Shown: positions 11,001 through 18,736 of the stretch, piece by piece
How positions within the stretch are numbered: the first letter of the stretch is position 1
How the letters are laid out: every line of letters begins with the position of its first letter
Assembly: GCF_008806775.1 (NCBI RefSeq)
Contig: NZ_WAEM01000009.1
Coordinates: 1-64,000, forward strand
Source of the DNA: Flavobacterium luteum
GTDB lineage: Bacteria > Bacteroidota > Bacteroidia > Flavobacteriales > Flavobacteriaceae
Reading direction: 5' to 3'
DNA length: 64,000 nucleotides
Made by a program: the position numbers and the translations under genes
The notes under the pieces: model-generated
Database searches by the model: none
Told to the model about the DNA's origin: nothing
Seen by the model: only the letters and a program-made list of their open reading frames with translations

Positions 11001-14000
11001 AATGACATACTTACTTTACCCTCAGGGACTTATACCATAACTGCTGTTCCTACTCAAACTATTGGTAGATTAATAGTAAACGCTGGGGCAAACGCAACGT
11101 TACAAACTTCTGCAGCTGGTACATTAACAATGACTGATGGAACTGCAGCAGATGAGTTAAGTATTGCCAGCACTGGCAGTTTATTCGTTAGTGTAGCTGG
11201 CGCAAATAACAACGGGGTAGGTGGATTAACTTTAGCATTTGGTACGTCTTCAACGGCAACTGTCGCGGGTAGATTAGAGATCACTAATAATTGCGGTTGC
11301 GCGAATCCTATTAAAATTAATACCACAAATTGCGTAATGACCGTAACTGGAACATTAGCAGCTGGTGGTACTTTAGATAACGATCCCTGGACAACTTCTG
11401 CAAGTAGTTTATTAATAGCTAATGCGGGAACATTCGAATGTAAATATTCAACAAACAATTTAGGTCGTGTACCTACAGCAGGATGGCAAACAGGATCCTT
11501 GTGTTCTATTATTGGTAATGTAAGTGTTCCTCAAATAACTGGTTTAGGTCAAAATTTTTATAATTTGACTTGGAATTGTCCGAGCCAAACTCTTGTTGGT
11601 TTTAACTTAAATACTTCTTCAGCCATTATTAATGTGAGTAATGAATTTAAGGTTATTAGTACTGGAGCTACTACAGGTTCATTAACGATGGGCAATGGTA
11701 CTATAAACACCAAAGATTTTACACAAACAGGTGGTGCTTTTGAAATGAATACAGCAACAGGAACTTCTACAATGAATGTAACGGGTACCTTTAACCAAAC
11801 TGCTGGTACCTTTCAATCAAGCAATTTAGGAACTCCATTACTAAGTTTCAACGGAACTACAACTCAAAACGTAAATTTCTTTAATGCAGCACCTACAGGA
11901 AGCGGTTTAACGTATCGAGTTAATAATGTTAACGGTATTAATTTAACAGGAAGCGGTACCTTGACTACTAATTTCAACATCAATGCTACCGGAGGTGTTA
12001 GAGTATCTTCGGCTGCAACAGCGCCTATAACCTCTACTTTGACATTAGTATATGCTGTGGGATCTAGATTAACGTATGATGGTGGGGCAGGCCGAATTGC
12101 TACTGCTACTGTATTTCCAGCTTCTAATGGTCCTTTGAATATTACAGTGGGTTCAGGCAGTACATTAAACTTAAATTCTCTTAATCGTACGGTTAATAAT
12201 CTAATTCTTAATGTAACTTCACAAGGATTCTCTGATTACGGAGGAACAGGTTCAGGGGCTACAAATACTACTTCAGGCTTCTTTACGGCAAATGCAGGTA
12301 TTTTAACGGTTACTTGTGTACTCAATACGGTAGCACTAACATCAGCTGTAGGTACAAATGCTCAAACCATTAATGCTGGTAATGCCATTACTACCATTAC
12401 TTATGCTACAACAGGAGCTACAGGAGCAACCATTACTGGACTTCCAACTGGGTTAACATCGGGTTGGTCAGGAAATGTAGTTAATATAAGTGGTACTCCT
12501 ACAAGTACAGCAGGAACCTATACAGTGACTCTAACAGGTGGCTGTGGAACAATTACAACAATAGGGTCAATTACTGTGAATCCAAATTCATACACTTGGA
12601 ACGGAAATACGACTGATTGGACTGTCGGTTCAAACTGGACTCCTACAAGAACAACAGCAGCTTTTAATGATATCTTGACCTTTCCTTCAGGTAACTTTAC
12701 GGTTACCAATGTTCCTACACAATCTATTGGTAGATTAATTATTAGTGCTGGAGCAAATGTTCTTTTGCAAACCGTAACTTCAGGCAAAACTTTAACAATA
12801 ATCTCAGACGGTACAGCAACAAATGAGTTGAGTGTTGAGAGTTTAGGTAGTTTGAAGTTCAATAGCACTGGGTTTGGTATTGCATTGGAATTTACATCGG
12901 GATCAACTGCACTTATAGATGGTGTCTTTGAAATAGACAACACTACTGCTACAAATAGTATTAATTTGACAAATTGTGTTATGACGGTGTCAGCATCTGG
13001 AACTCTTGCTGGAGGAAGTATATGGACTAACAATCCTTGGCTTGGTACAAATACTTCAAGTTTACTGATAGCAGGAACCTACCGACACAAATATACTACA
13101 AACCAAGGTTTCTTACCTTATGCAAACTGGCAAACAGGATCCATTACTTTGATTTCTGGGACTACAAGTACAGCTAATATTGGTAGTTTTAATCAAACTT
13201 TTAATAATCTTACTTGGAATTGTCCTAGCCAGACTAGTAATTTAGACTTTGGAATCACTGGGTTTGTTGGTACTACAAATACCTTTACGGTTACTAGTAC
13301 AGGAACAGGTTCTATAATATTAAATAAAACAATTACTGTTAAAGACTTTACACAAACAGGTGGAACAGTTGATTTTTCTACTGGTACAGCTGGTGTTGTA
13401 AATGTTTCTGGAAATTTTAGTCAAACTGCAGGAACTATTAAATCAACAAGTGCATCAGGAACTATTAATTTTAATGGTACTACTCAAACGTACACTTCAG
13501 GAGGTACGCTGGCTAATGCCATCAATCATAGTATAGCAAATGGCGCTACTGTAGATTTTGGCACATCGGTAATTAGTAGCGGTTCTACCGGTACATTTAA
13601 TCTTGCTTCTGGAGGTAAAATTATTACTGCGAATGCTAATGGTCTTACTGCTAGTGGCGCATCGGGTACCGTTCAATCTTCAGGAACAAGAACGTATAAT
13701 AGTGGTGCGAGTTATGAATTTAAAGGTGCCAATACAGGAAACTTTAATTTATCAACTGCAAATACTATTACTGGAACTTTGAAACTTAACAGTGCAACAG
13801 GTAATATTAATGCAAACCAAAGTCTTGCAACTTCTAATCTTGATATTACCAATAACGTTGTAACTACAGGTGCCAATACCATAACACTAGACTCTGGAGG
13901 AAGTTATTCTAGAACTACTGGATATGTAAATGGTAATTTTAAGAAGTTTATAGCCGCTTCAAGTACATCTAGAACTTTTGAAATAGGAAACGCTACAAAT

Positions 14001-17000
14001 TATTTACCTTTAACTTTAAACTTTACAGGAACGATCACTGCAGGAGGAAGTATAACCGCTTCGACTACTGATGGAGATCATCCACAAATTGTTAGTTCTA
14101 GTATAAATAGTAACAAAAGTGTAAACAGATATTTTACAGTAACAAACAGCCCTGCTGTTCCTGGTTTAACATCATATAATCCTGACTTCTTGTATCTAGT
14201 TGGAGATAATGATGGTAGTGCAACACCTGCAAATTATGGTATTCAAACGTATAATGGTAGTGCATGGGCATCCTCAACCGTATCTGGCACACCTACATCA
14301 ACAACTGCGACAGCAACAGGTGTAACCACTTTTGGAGATTTTGCAATTGGAGAAAGTAAAACAACACCAACGGTTACGGTAAATGTTGGAACTTATACGT
14401 ATAATACAGCATCTCAGGGACCAAACTCAATAAGTGTAATTACACCCGCTCCTGCATCTGTAACGTACAGTTATACTGGAGTAAGTTTAACCTACGGACC
14501 AACTGCTACACCACCAACTAAAGCGGGTAGCTATACTGCAACAGCAACTGTGGTTGAAGACGCTAATTATCCTACTACAAGCTCTGCACCAACTGCATTT
14601 GTAATTGGACAAGCTGAGTTAACAGTAACAGGAGCAACTTCTCAAGACAAAGAGTACAATACTACTGATACAGCCATTATAACTGGTGGTAGTTTAGTAG
14701 GTGTTATAGGATCTGACGATGTACTACTAGTTCAAAAAGGTACATTCCCATCTAAAAATGTAGGGGATAATTTAGTTGTAACTCCTTCATGTAGTCTAGC
14801 GGGTACTGAAAAAGATAATTATTTCTTAACTCAGCCTTCAGTAAACACTGCTAGTATTACTCCAAAAGTGGTAACAATAAACAATCTTGCTACTGCTGAT
14901 AAGGTATACGATAAAACGAATACCGCTATTATTTCGGTAGTACCTGCAACAGAATTGCAAGGTGAATTCCCATCAGATACTGCTAATCTATCGTTTACAC
15001 CATCAGGATATTATGCTGATGCCAATGTAGGAAACTGGACAATTACCTCTACCACTGAACTTACAGGATCTGAAAAAGACAACTACATCTTGTCTCAACC
15101 CGTATTTAGTACTAAAAAAGACATTACTCCTGTAGGATTAGATGTGACTGGTATTACTGCTGACAATAAAACGTATGACGGGAATACTGATGCTGTAATA
15201 AATACAGGTGGTGCTACACTAAGTGGCATCTTATCTGGCGAAGAAGCTGGAGTAACTTTAGATACATCGCTTGCAACAGGTAGTTTTATTACTAGAGATT
15301 TTGGTACTGGTAAAACAGTAACCATTGCTGGTCTTAGTATTAGCGGAGCTAATGCTTCCAATTATAGCATTAACACTACTACAACTACAGCAAATATTGA
15401 TAGAAGACCCATTACTATTACTGCAACAGATCAAATTAAATGTGCTGGAGGTGCTTTTAGCAGCCCAGGCAATTTGAATGTAGATTTTACTAAGGACTAT
15501 AATATTGCTGGTGATATCGTATCGGTAACATTAACAGTAATTGGGGGTGATGGTTCAATATCAGGTTCTTATCCAGTAAGACCTAGCCTTCCTGTACCAG
15601 GAGCAAGTAACTATATTGTTACTCCTGTTGATGGGGTGTTAACCGTAAATCCATCACCAACAGCTACCGTAACAGGTACTGTAGCCACTTGTATTGGTTC
15701 AGCTCCATTAGTTACCTTCACTGGTGCATTAGGTGCAGGAACAACAGGACTTGGTGGCACGTTACAATATGAATTTACTTATAAAATCGGAGCTGGTGGA
15801 ACACCAACAACGATAACTACTAATCCTGGAAGTGCTTCTACTTTTATAGTAGCATCTACCAATGTAAGTGGAGCGATAAATTATATTTTGTTAGGTGTTA
15901 GAGATATTGTTTCAGGTTGTTCTCAGGCACAAGCTGGAACTGCAACGGTAACTACTGGTATATGTACACAACTTAGAGCCGCTCAATGTGGTCAATTTGT
16001 ACCTGCCGCAGATACAGTAATACAAGCGAATCCAGTTCCTGGCGCGACACAATATCGTTTCGAGATTACCTTAACGACCGCTCCTAATACAGTAACCGTA
16101 TATACTTGGCCAAACTACTATTTTAATCCAACAACCGTTTTAGGAGGAGGATTAGCGTATGGTAAAGAGTATAACATACGCGTAAAACCATTTATTGGTG
16201 CTACGGAGTATCCTTATGGTGGTGTTTGTTTAATTAAAGCACCTCTTGTTGCACCAGCAGCTTCTGCTACAACAACCGTTAGACCTTTTCAATGTGGGAA
16301 AACACTGGCTACTATAAATACATTTATTGAAGCAAGTCCTGTTGTAACAGCTACTCTATATGAGTTTGAAGTAACCGATGGTTCTGGTACACGTTTCACT
16401 ACTAGTACATTGTATTATTTTAATCCAATGACGGGAATACTAGGCGGAGTACAATATGATACCCCTTATAGTATTAGAGTGAGAACTTTTACTGGTGTAA
16501 ATAGAGATATTCCACTAACCCCTTGGGGAGCAGCTTGTACAGTAACAACTCCTGGACTTCCTTTTTCTAAGTTAGTTACTACGCAATGTAACAAAACAGT
16601 TACAAGTCTTACACCAAGACTTAATGCTGCATCAATTTTCTTAGCCGATGGATATCGCTTTAGAGTACGATTACAATCCAATCCATTAATCAGTAGAGTA
16701 GTTGAAAAAACTTCAGGTAACATGACAGTATTAACAGCTGCGGAATTGCCGGGAGGTTATGCCGCTGGTACTACCTATTTAGTAGATGTTGCCGTTAGAT
16801 ACTCAGTTAGTGGACAGTGGCAAGAATCATACGGTGGTGACATTTGTACGATTACAACGCCTATTGCAAGAATGAATGAAACTCAAGTTGATAACATATT
16901 CAACGTAAAATCATTCCCGAATCCGTTTGCATCACACTTTAATTTAGACATCGAGAGTTCAAGCGACGCTCAAGTTGAAATGAAAGTGTACGATATGATT

Positions 17001-17141
17001 GGACGTCAACTAGAAGTTCGTAAAGCTTCAGTTTCAGAATTGAGTGTTCTAGAAATAGGACGTAATTATCCAACAGGTATTTACAATGTAATTGTATCTC
17101 AAGGACAAAAAGTGAAATCATTACGAATGATTAAAAGATAA
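8091..17141 (+). CDS. Giant modular T9SS type A surface protein, 3016 aa
   Basis: Signal peptide at about 1-19. A beta-sandwich like those of the 1202-residue protein (to about 187) is followed by a right-handed beta-helix/pectate-lyase-like region (about 188-603, starting MYINDGTFAAGDF). An Ig-like module with TSGATGATVTGLPTGV (about 604-695) recurs near 1417, and a long beta-rich unit beginning SYTWGGTNSAW (about 944) recurs near 1500 as SYTWNGNTTDW. MBG/YDG-type modules (KEYNTTD, KVYDKTN, KTYDGNTD; about 2084-2523), three Cys-bracketed QCG modules (about 2624-2921) and a type A sorting domain (about 2926-3016) complete it. No enzyme active site is evident. It is most likely a large surface adhesin or matrix protein. 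The size and internal duplications point to growth by module duplication. Confidence 0.88.
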   Translation: MKKLLLLFFLLVYASGFSQPTVMPTTPPTRTASNVLSIYSGAYTNQTGVSYPTFGGATLNADLALPGSPAGTAKSYSAHSFSGIQVNTAGVLDVSGMTTLHLDVYSTNYTSLAVKLESSTTTARELTVTGSTIPSSTTRNQWISLDLDLSTYNTGNILSSLKYIVPVTFGQNATLFITNVYFYKPELLTGNMYINDGTFAAGDFCTAAGQDIAGNDGTSAKPFATLAYALSRSSQAAGTIFYIDAGTYSWSTVHTFTASGTLASPITIQGKGNGSTIITSTAAANSGLYFSTGNYWTVKDLQWNATTAWSARVDTAIGITLQNCIFNFTGTGTTIQSVVMANAGGQLAIKNCTLSRNNTNYHMIEVVAGTSLTLQDNTIRFSAIAAVGTASSVQFAANAASVLIMERNKLYGGGYGVGFVAAGTIAANASTIIKNNFFSSNWGIVNTQITGLKVYNNSFYTADNCLYAITPAFMNNWDIQNNVLYTYGAAACVLVNATTAATMNYNHYYYPSGTGAVNLSGVTSSLATWKASGNPLAIREANGQGGAVLANNPLYVNIASLATNDLHLQTGSPAIAVGNSSLVIDDIDGTTRPLGGTYEIGADEFCSDTITLSSAAGTNAQTISSGAAITNITYTTSGATGATVTGLPTGVTSNWLANVLTINGTPTSAGGTYTVSLTGGCGITTTTGTITVLPQFGLALGYEVGETGGYTGIFGGMPVPTLVTGTGTNTTRVQQIVTDTAQQVWQGEDINLTKPVDLTVTKTMSIDVYASGPMFFLVKVKGGTGTPAAIVSYTGTNTWQTCYFTFGTALDSQAATATGVYTGFVIHPYWETAVQTAFGTLKPARTIIVDNIRGTLAPQLGALALTSKIVGDTAFTVTQPTSNNVSGAFTYTSATPGVATINSSTGLITIFGAGTSVITATQAAANGYVASSVSATLTVTAAPSSYTWGGTNSAWTTAASWTPTRTTPAINDILTLPSGTYTITAVPTQTIGRLIVNAGANATLQTSAAGTLTMTDGTAADELSIASTGSLFVSVAGANNNGVGGLTLAFGTSSTATVAGRLEITNNCGCANPIKINTTNCVMTVTGTLAAGGTLDNDPWTTSASSLLIANAGTFECKYSTNNLGRVPTAGWQTGSLCSIIGNVSVPQITGLGQNFYNLTWNCPSQTLVGFNLNTSSAIINVSNEFKVISTGATTGSLTMGNGTINTKDFTQTGGAFEMNTATGTSTMNVTGTFNQTAGTFQSSNLGTPLLSFNGTTTQNVNFFNAAPTGSGLTYRVNNVNGINLTGSGTLTTNFNINATGGVRVSSAATAPITSTLTLVYAVGSRLTYDGGAGRIATATVFPASNGPLNITVGSGSTLNLNSLNRTVNNLILNVTSQGFSDYGGTGSGATNTTSGFFTANAGILTVTCVLNTVALTSAVGTNAQTINAGNAITTITYATTGATGATITGLPTGLTSGWSGNVVNISGTPTSTAGTYTVTLTGGCGTITTIGSITVNPNSYTWNGNTTDWTVGSNWTPTRTTAAFNDILTFPSGNFTVTNVPTQSIGRLIISAGANVLLQTVTSGKTLTIISDGTATNELSVESLGSLKFNSTGFGIALEFTSGSTALIDGVFEIDNTTATNSINLTNCVMTVSASGTLAGGSIWTNNPWLGTNTSSLLIAGTYRHKYTTNQGFLPYANWQTGSITLISGTTSTANIGSFNQTFNNLTWNCPSQTSNLDFGITGFVGTTNTFTVTSTGTGSIILNKTITVKDFTQTGGTVDFSTGTAGVVNVSGNFSQTAGTIKSTSASGTINFNGTTQTYTSGGTLANAINHSIANGATVDFGTSVISSGSTGTFNLASGGKIITANANGLTASGASGTVQSSGTRTYNSGASYEFKGANTGNFNLSTANTITGTLKLNSATGNINANQSLATSNLDITNNVVTTGANTITLDSGGSYSRTTGYVNGNFKKFIAASSTSRTFEIGNATNYLPLTLNFTGTITAGGSITASTTDGDHPQIVSSSINSNKSVNRYFTVTNSPAVPGLTSYNPDFLYLVGDNDGSATPANYGIQTYNGSAWASSTVSGTPTSTTATATGVTTFGDFAIGESKTTPTVTVNVGTYTYNTASQGPNSISVITPAPASVTYSYTGVSLTYGPTATPPTKAGSYTATATVVEDANYPTTSSAPTAFVIGQAELTVTGATSQDKEYNTTDTAIITGGSLVGVIGSDDVLLVQKGTFPSKNVGDNLVVTPSCSLAGTEKDNYFLTQPSVNTASITPKVVTINNLATADKVYDKTNTAIISVVPATELQGEFPSDTANLSFTPSGYYADANVGNWTITSTTELTGSEKDNYILSQPVFSTKKDITPVGLDVTGITADNKTYDGNTDAVINTGGATLSGILSGEEAGVTLDTSLATGSFITRDFGTGKTVTIAGLSISGANASNYSINTTTTTANIDRRPITITATDQIKCAGGAFSSPGNLNVDFTKDYNIAGDIVSVTLTVIGGDGSISGSYPVRPSLPVPGASNYIVTPVDGVLTVNPSPTATVTGTVATCIGSAPLVTFTGALGAGTTGLGGTLQYEFTYKIGAGGTPTTITTNPGSASTFIVASTNVSGAINYILLGVRDIVSGCSQAQAGTATVTTGICTQLRAAQCGQFVPAADTVIQANPVPGATQYRFEITLTTAPNTVTVYTWPNYYFNPTTVLGGGLAYGKEYNIRVKPFIGATEYPYGGVCLIKAPLVAPAASATTTVRPFQCGKTLATINTFIEASPVVTATLYEFEVTDGSGTRFTTSTLYYFNPMTGILGGVQYDTPYSIRVRTFTGVNRDIPLTPWGAACTVTTPGLPFSKLVTTQCNKTVTSLTPRLNAASIFLADGYRFRVRLQSNPLISRVVEKTSGNMTVLTAAELPGGYAAGTTYLVDVAVRYSVSGQWQESYGGDICTITTPIARMNETQVDNIFNVKSFPNPFASHFNLDIESSSDAQVEMKVYDMIGRQLEVRKASVSELSVLEIGRNYPTGIYNVIVSQGQKVKSLRMIKR

Positions 17142-17166
17142 GTTTTAGAATTAAGTTATCTCAGAG

Positions 17167-17200
17167 AAACCTCTTCAGCAATGAAGAGGTTTCTTGTTTT
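17167..17200 (+). terminator. Rho-independent terminator, duplicate of the one at 7576
   Basis: AAACCTCTTCA-GCAA-TGAAGAGGTTT followed by CTTGTTTT. Stem and loop match the 7576 terminator base for base, and the flanking ATTAAGTTATCT is also kept. The remainder of 17142-17386 shows nothing else. Confidence 0.85.
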
Positions 17201-17386
17201 TATATAATATTGTAGACCCCACTTACCTTATGAACCAATTAACTGTAATGGTTCTATACCATTTAGGGATGAACAAACAAAGCTATAAATAGTAATTCTT
17301 AACAAAAGCTTCATGATGCACTACCTAAAAAAAGAACGAGTCAAAATGATGCAGGTGTATAAATTATAATAGAAAGTTAAGTTGTA

Positions 17387-17725
17387 TTATATTTTTTTCT
17401 TATAAAATACCAATTCGCCTAACATCTTTTTAAATTTGGCTCCAGGTCTAAAAAAAATAGAAGCGCTTTTTATGTTGTTCTGATTTAAAGCCTCGGGACT
17501 ATTACTTGCCGTTCCTTTGACACTTACCTGAAACGATCCCATTGCGCCAAGACGCACAATATTTCCGTCTTTTAAAGCATTAGAAACAACATGAACTAAG
17601 CTTATAATTACTGCATAACAATCAGCGGGTGTTGCGGTACATTTTAAGGAAACTTCCTCCGCAAGTGTATCCAAATCTATTTCGCCCGATAGTGTTGCTC
17701 GGGGATAGTAGAGCATTGAAGCCAT
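17387..17725 (-). CDS. HU-family (HU-HIG-like) DNA-binding protein, shortened N-terminus
   Basis: A 112-residue protein with the Bacteroidota HU-related pattern: YYPRA, then GEIDLDTLAEE (about 15-25), a helical region, NIVRLGAMGSFQVSV (about 55-70) and FFRPGAKFKKML (about 92-103). Family members are small nucleoid-type DNA-binding proteins, often in mobile or accessory regions. The usual N-terminus continues about 20 residues upstream of YYPRA. Here the in-frame sequence before the ATG reads TNPTDS, as expected for the family, but an in-frame TAA interrupts it 11 codons before the ATG. Either the gene starts internally or its first residues were lost by mutation. It is alone on the minus strand between surface genes. 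Confidence 0.75.
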   Translation of the reverse strand: MASMLYYPRATLSGEIDLDTLAEEVSLKCTATPADCYAVIISLVHVVSNALKDGNIVRLGAMGSFQVSVKGTASNSPEALNQNNIKSASIFFRPGAKFKKMLGELVFYKKKI

Positions 17726-18736
17726 AGAATCAGTAGGGTTGGTTTTGCCAACAGCGGTTTAAGGAATTGTCAGAGTATAAAAATTTAAGGTGATACAATA
17801 AGTAAAAATAAACTTTGGCACAAAGACACCACTTTGTCTTAGTAATAGGTTCATTTGACCGCGGTGAAACTAACAATTGACCGCGGTCGTTAACCTAATT
17901 GACCGCGGTCACATTGATGGCTCATACGTATTGCATGTACAGTTAGTAGGGACGAATTGATACTTTAGATGGGAAGTCTTTAGTTATACATACACTAAGG
18001 AGAACAATAAGAAAATAAAATACACAATTGCAACCCTTTGTACCAAATTATTTTTTATAAAAAGCTTATAGTTCATACATAATTTGCCAATGCAAATTGT
18101 ATTAAGACACAAGTAAAATCCCATTAAAAAAAGACTGGATCCGCTCCGTTTGTTGCTCTCAGGTTTAAGTACGCCGCTTCTAATATGTAGCGTATCTAGG
18201 AGTTTTATCCCTACAAATAGCTATCGAAAAACGCATAAAAAACCGAAATACTATATTTATATACCCAAAAGGATAATATACGAATTGAAAACCTGTTGGG
18301 TGTAATTCGTTTTGGATTTAAATTTTAGTAGTTTTGATTCCTGTTTATAAAAAAAACTTGAACTGAAATATTTATGGTTATACCTGCCTAAACAGTATAA
18401 ATTTTTATACTAAATAAAATTCAATTTTAGAATGAAAAAAAGTAAAAGACTATTTTGAAACATTGAATTATAACGTTGAAATTAAGCATTATACAGATTT
18501 TATATCCTTAAATTATTTTTATAAAATAATAAGTATTATTTTTGTTGACATATAAAAATCTACAAATACTTTTTATATTTTATTAAGAAAATTTGATTGA
18601 TTTTTCAAGTGAATTTAAAAAAACAAATGAGATTTACTGATTTATTTCGTAATTAAAACAATCAAAAATTTAGCTTATATAAACAGTACAATAGGTATTA
18701 AATTAAAACCTCTGTATGACAACCTATTAAATAATT
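17726..18736. other. 1-kb intergenic region between the HU-like gene and the first S74 gene
   Basis: No supported gene. It holds the palindrome array at 17857-17910, a locally less AT-rich patch at 18130-18230 that I cannot assign, and a long AT-rich stretch up to the ATG at 18737. TATAACGTTGAA at 18469-18480 matches 10 of 12 positions of the palindrome found upstream of the neighbouring surface genes, but is not itself symmetric. Confidence 0.6.
17857..17910. promoter_or_regulatory. Three GC-rich palindromes at 22-bp spacing
   Basis: GACCGCGGTG (17857), GACCGCGGTC (17879) and GACCGCGGTC (17901) each follow TT, and their starts are exactly 22 bp apart, two helical turns. Copies 2 and 3 are perfect 10-bp palindromes. 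In such AT-rich DNA this is conspicuous. It lies about 130 bp upstream of the HU-like ATG and about 830 bp upstream of the S74 gene. It looks like a cooperative operator array for a dimeric DNA-binding protein; the target gene and protein are unknown. Confidence 0.7.

Noticed and set aside
10419..17121. Antisense open frames within the giant surface genes
   Set aside because: They lack start context and family signatures and arise from the low-stop composition of Thr/Ala/Gly-rich sense codons.
17857..17910. GACCGCGGT repeats as a CRISPR array
   Set aside because: Only three 10-bp palindromes with 12-bp gaps; no spacers or cas genes nearby.
18130..18230. Less AT-rich patch as a structured RNA
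   Set aside because: I find only short, weak inverted repeats and no known motif.
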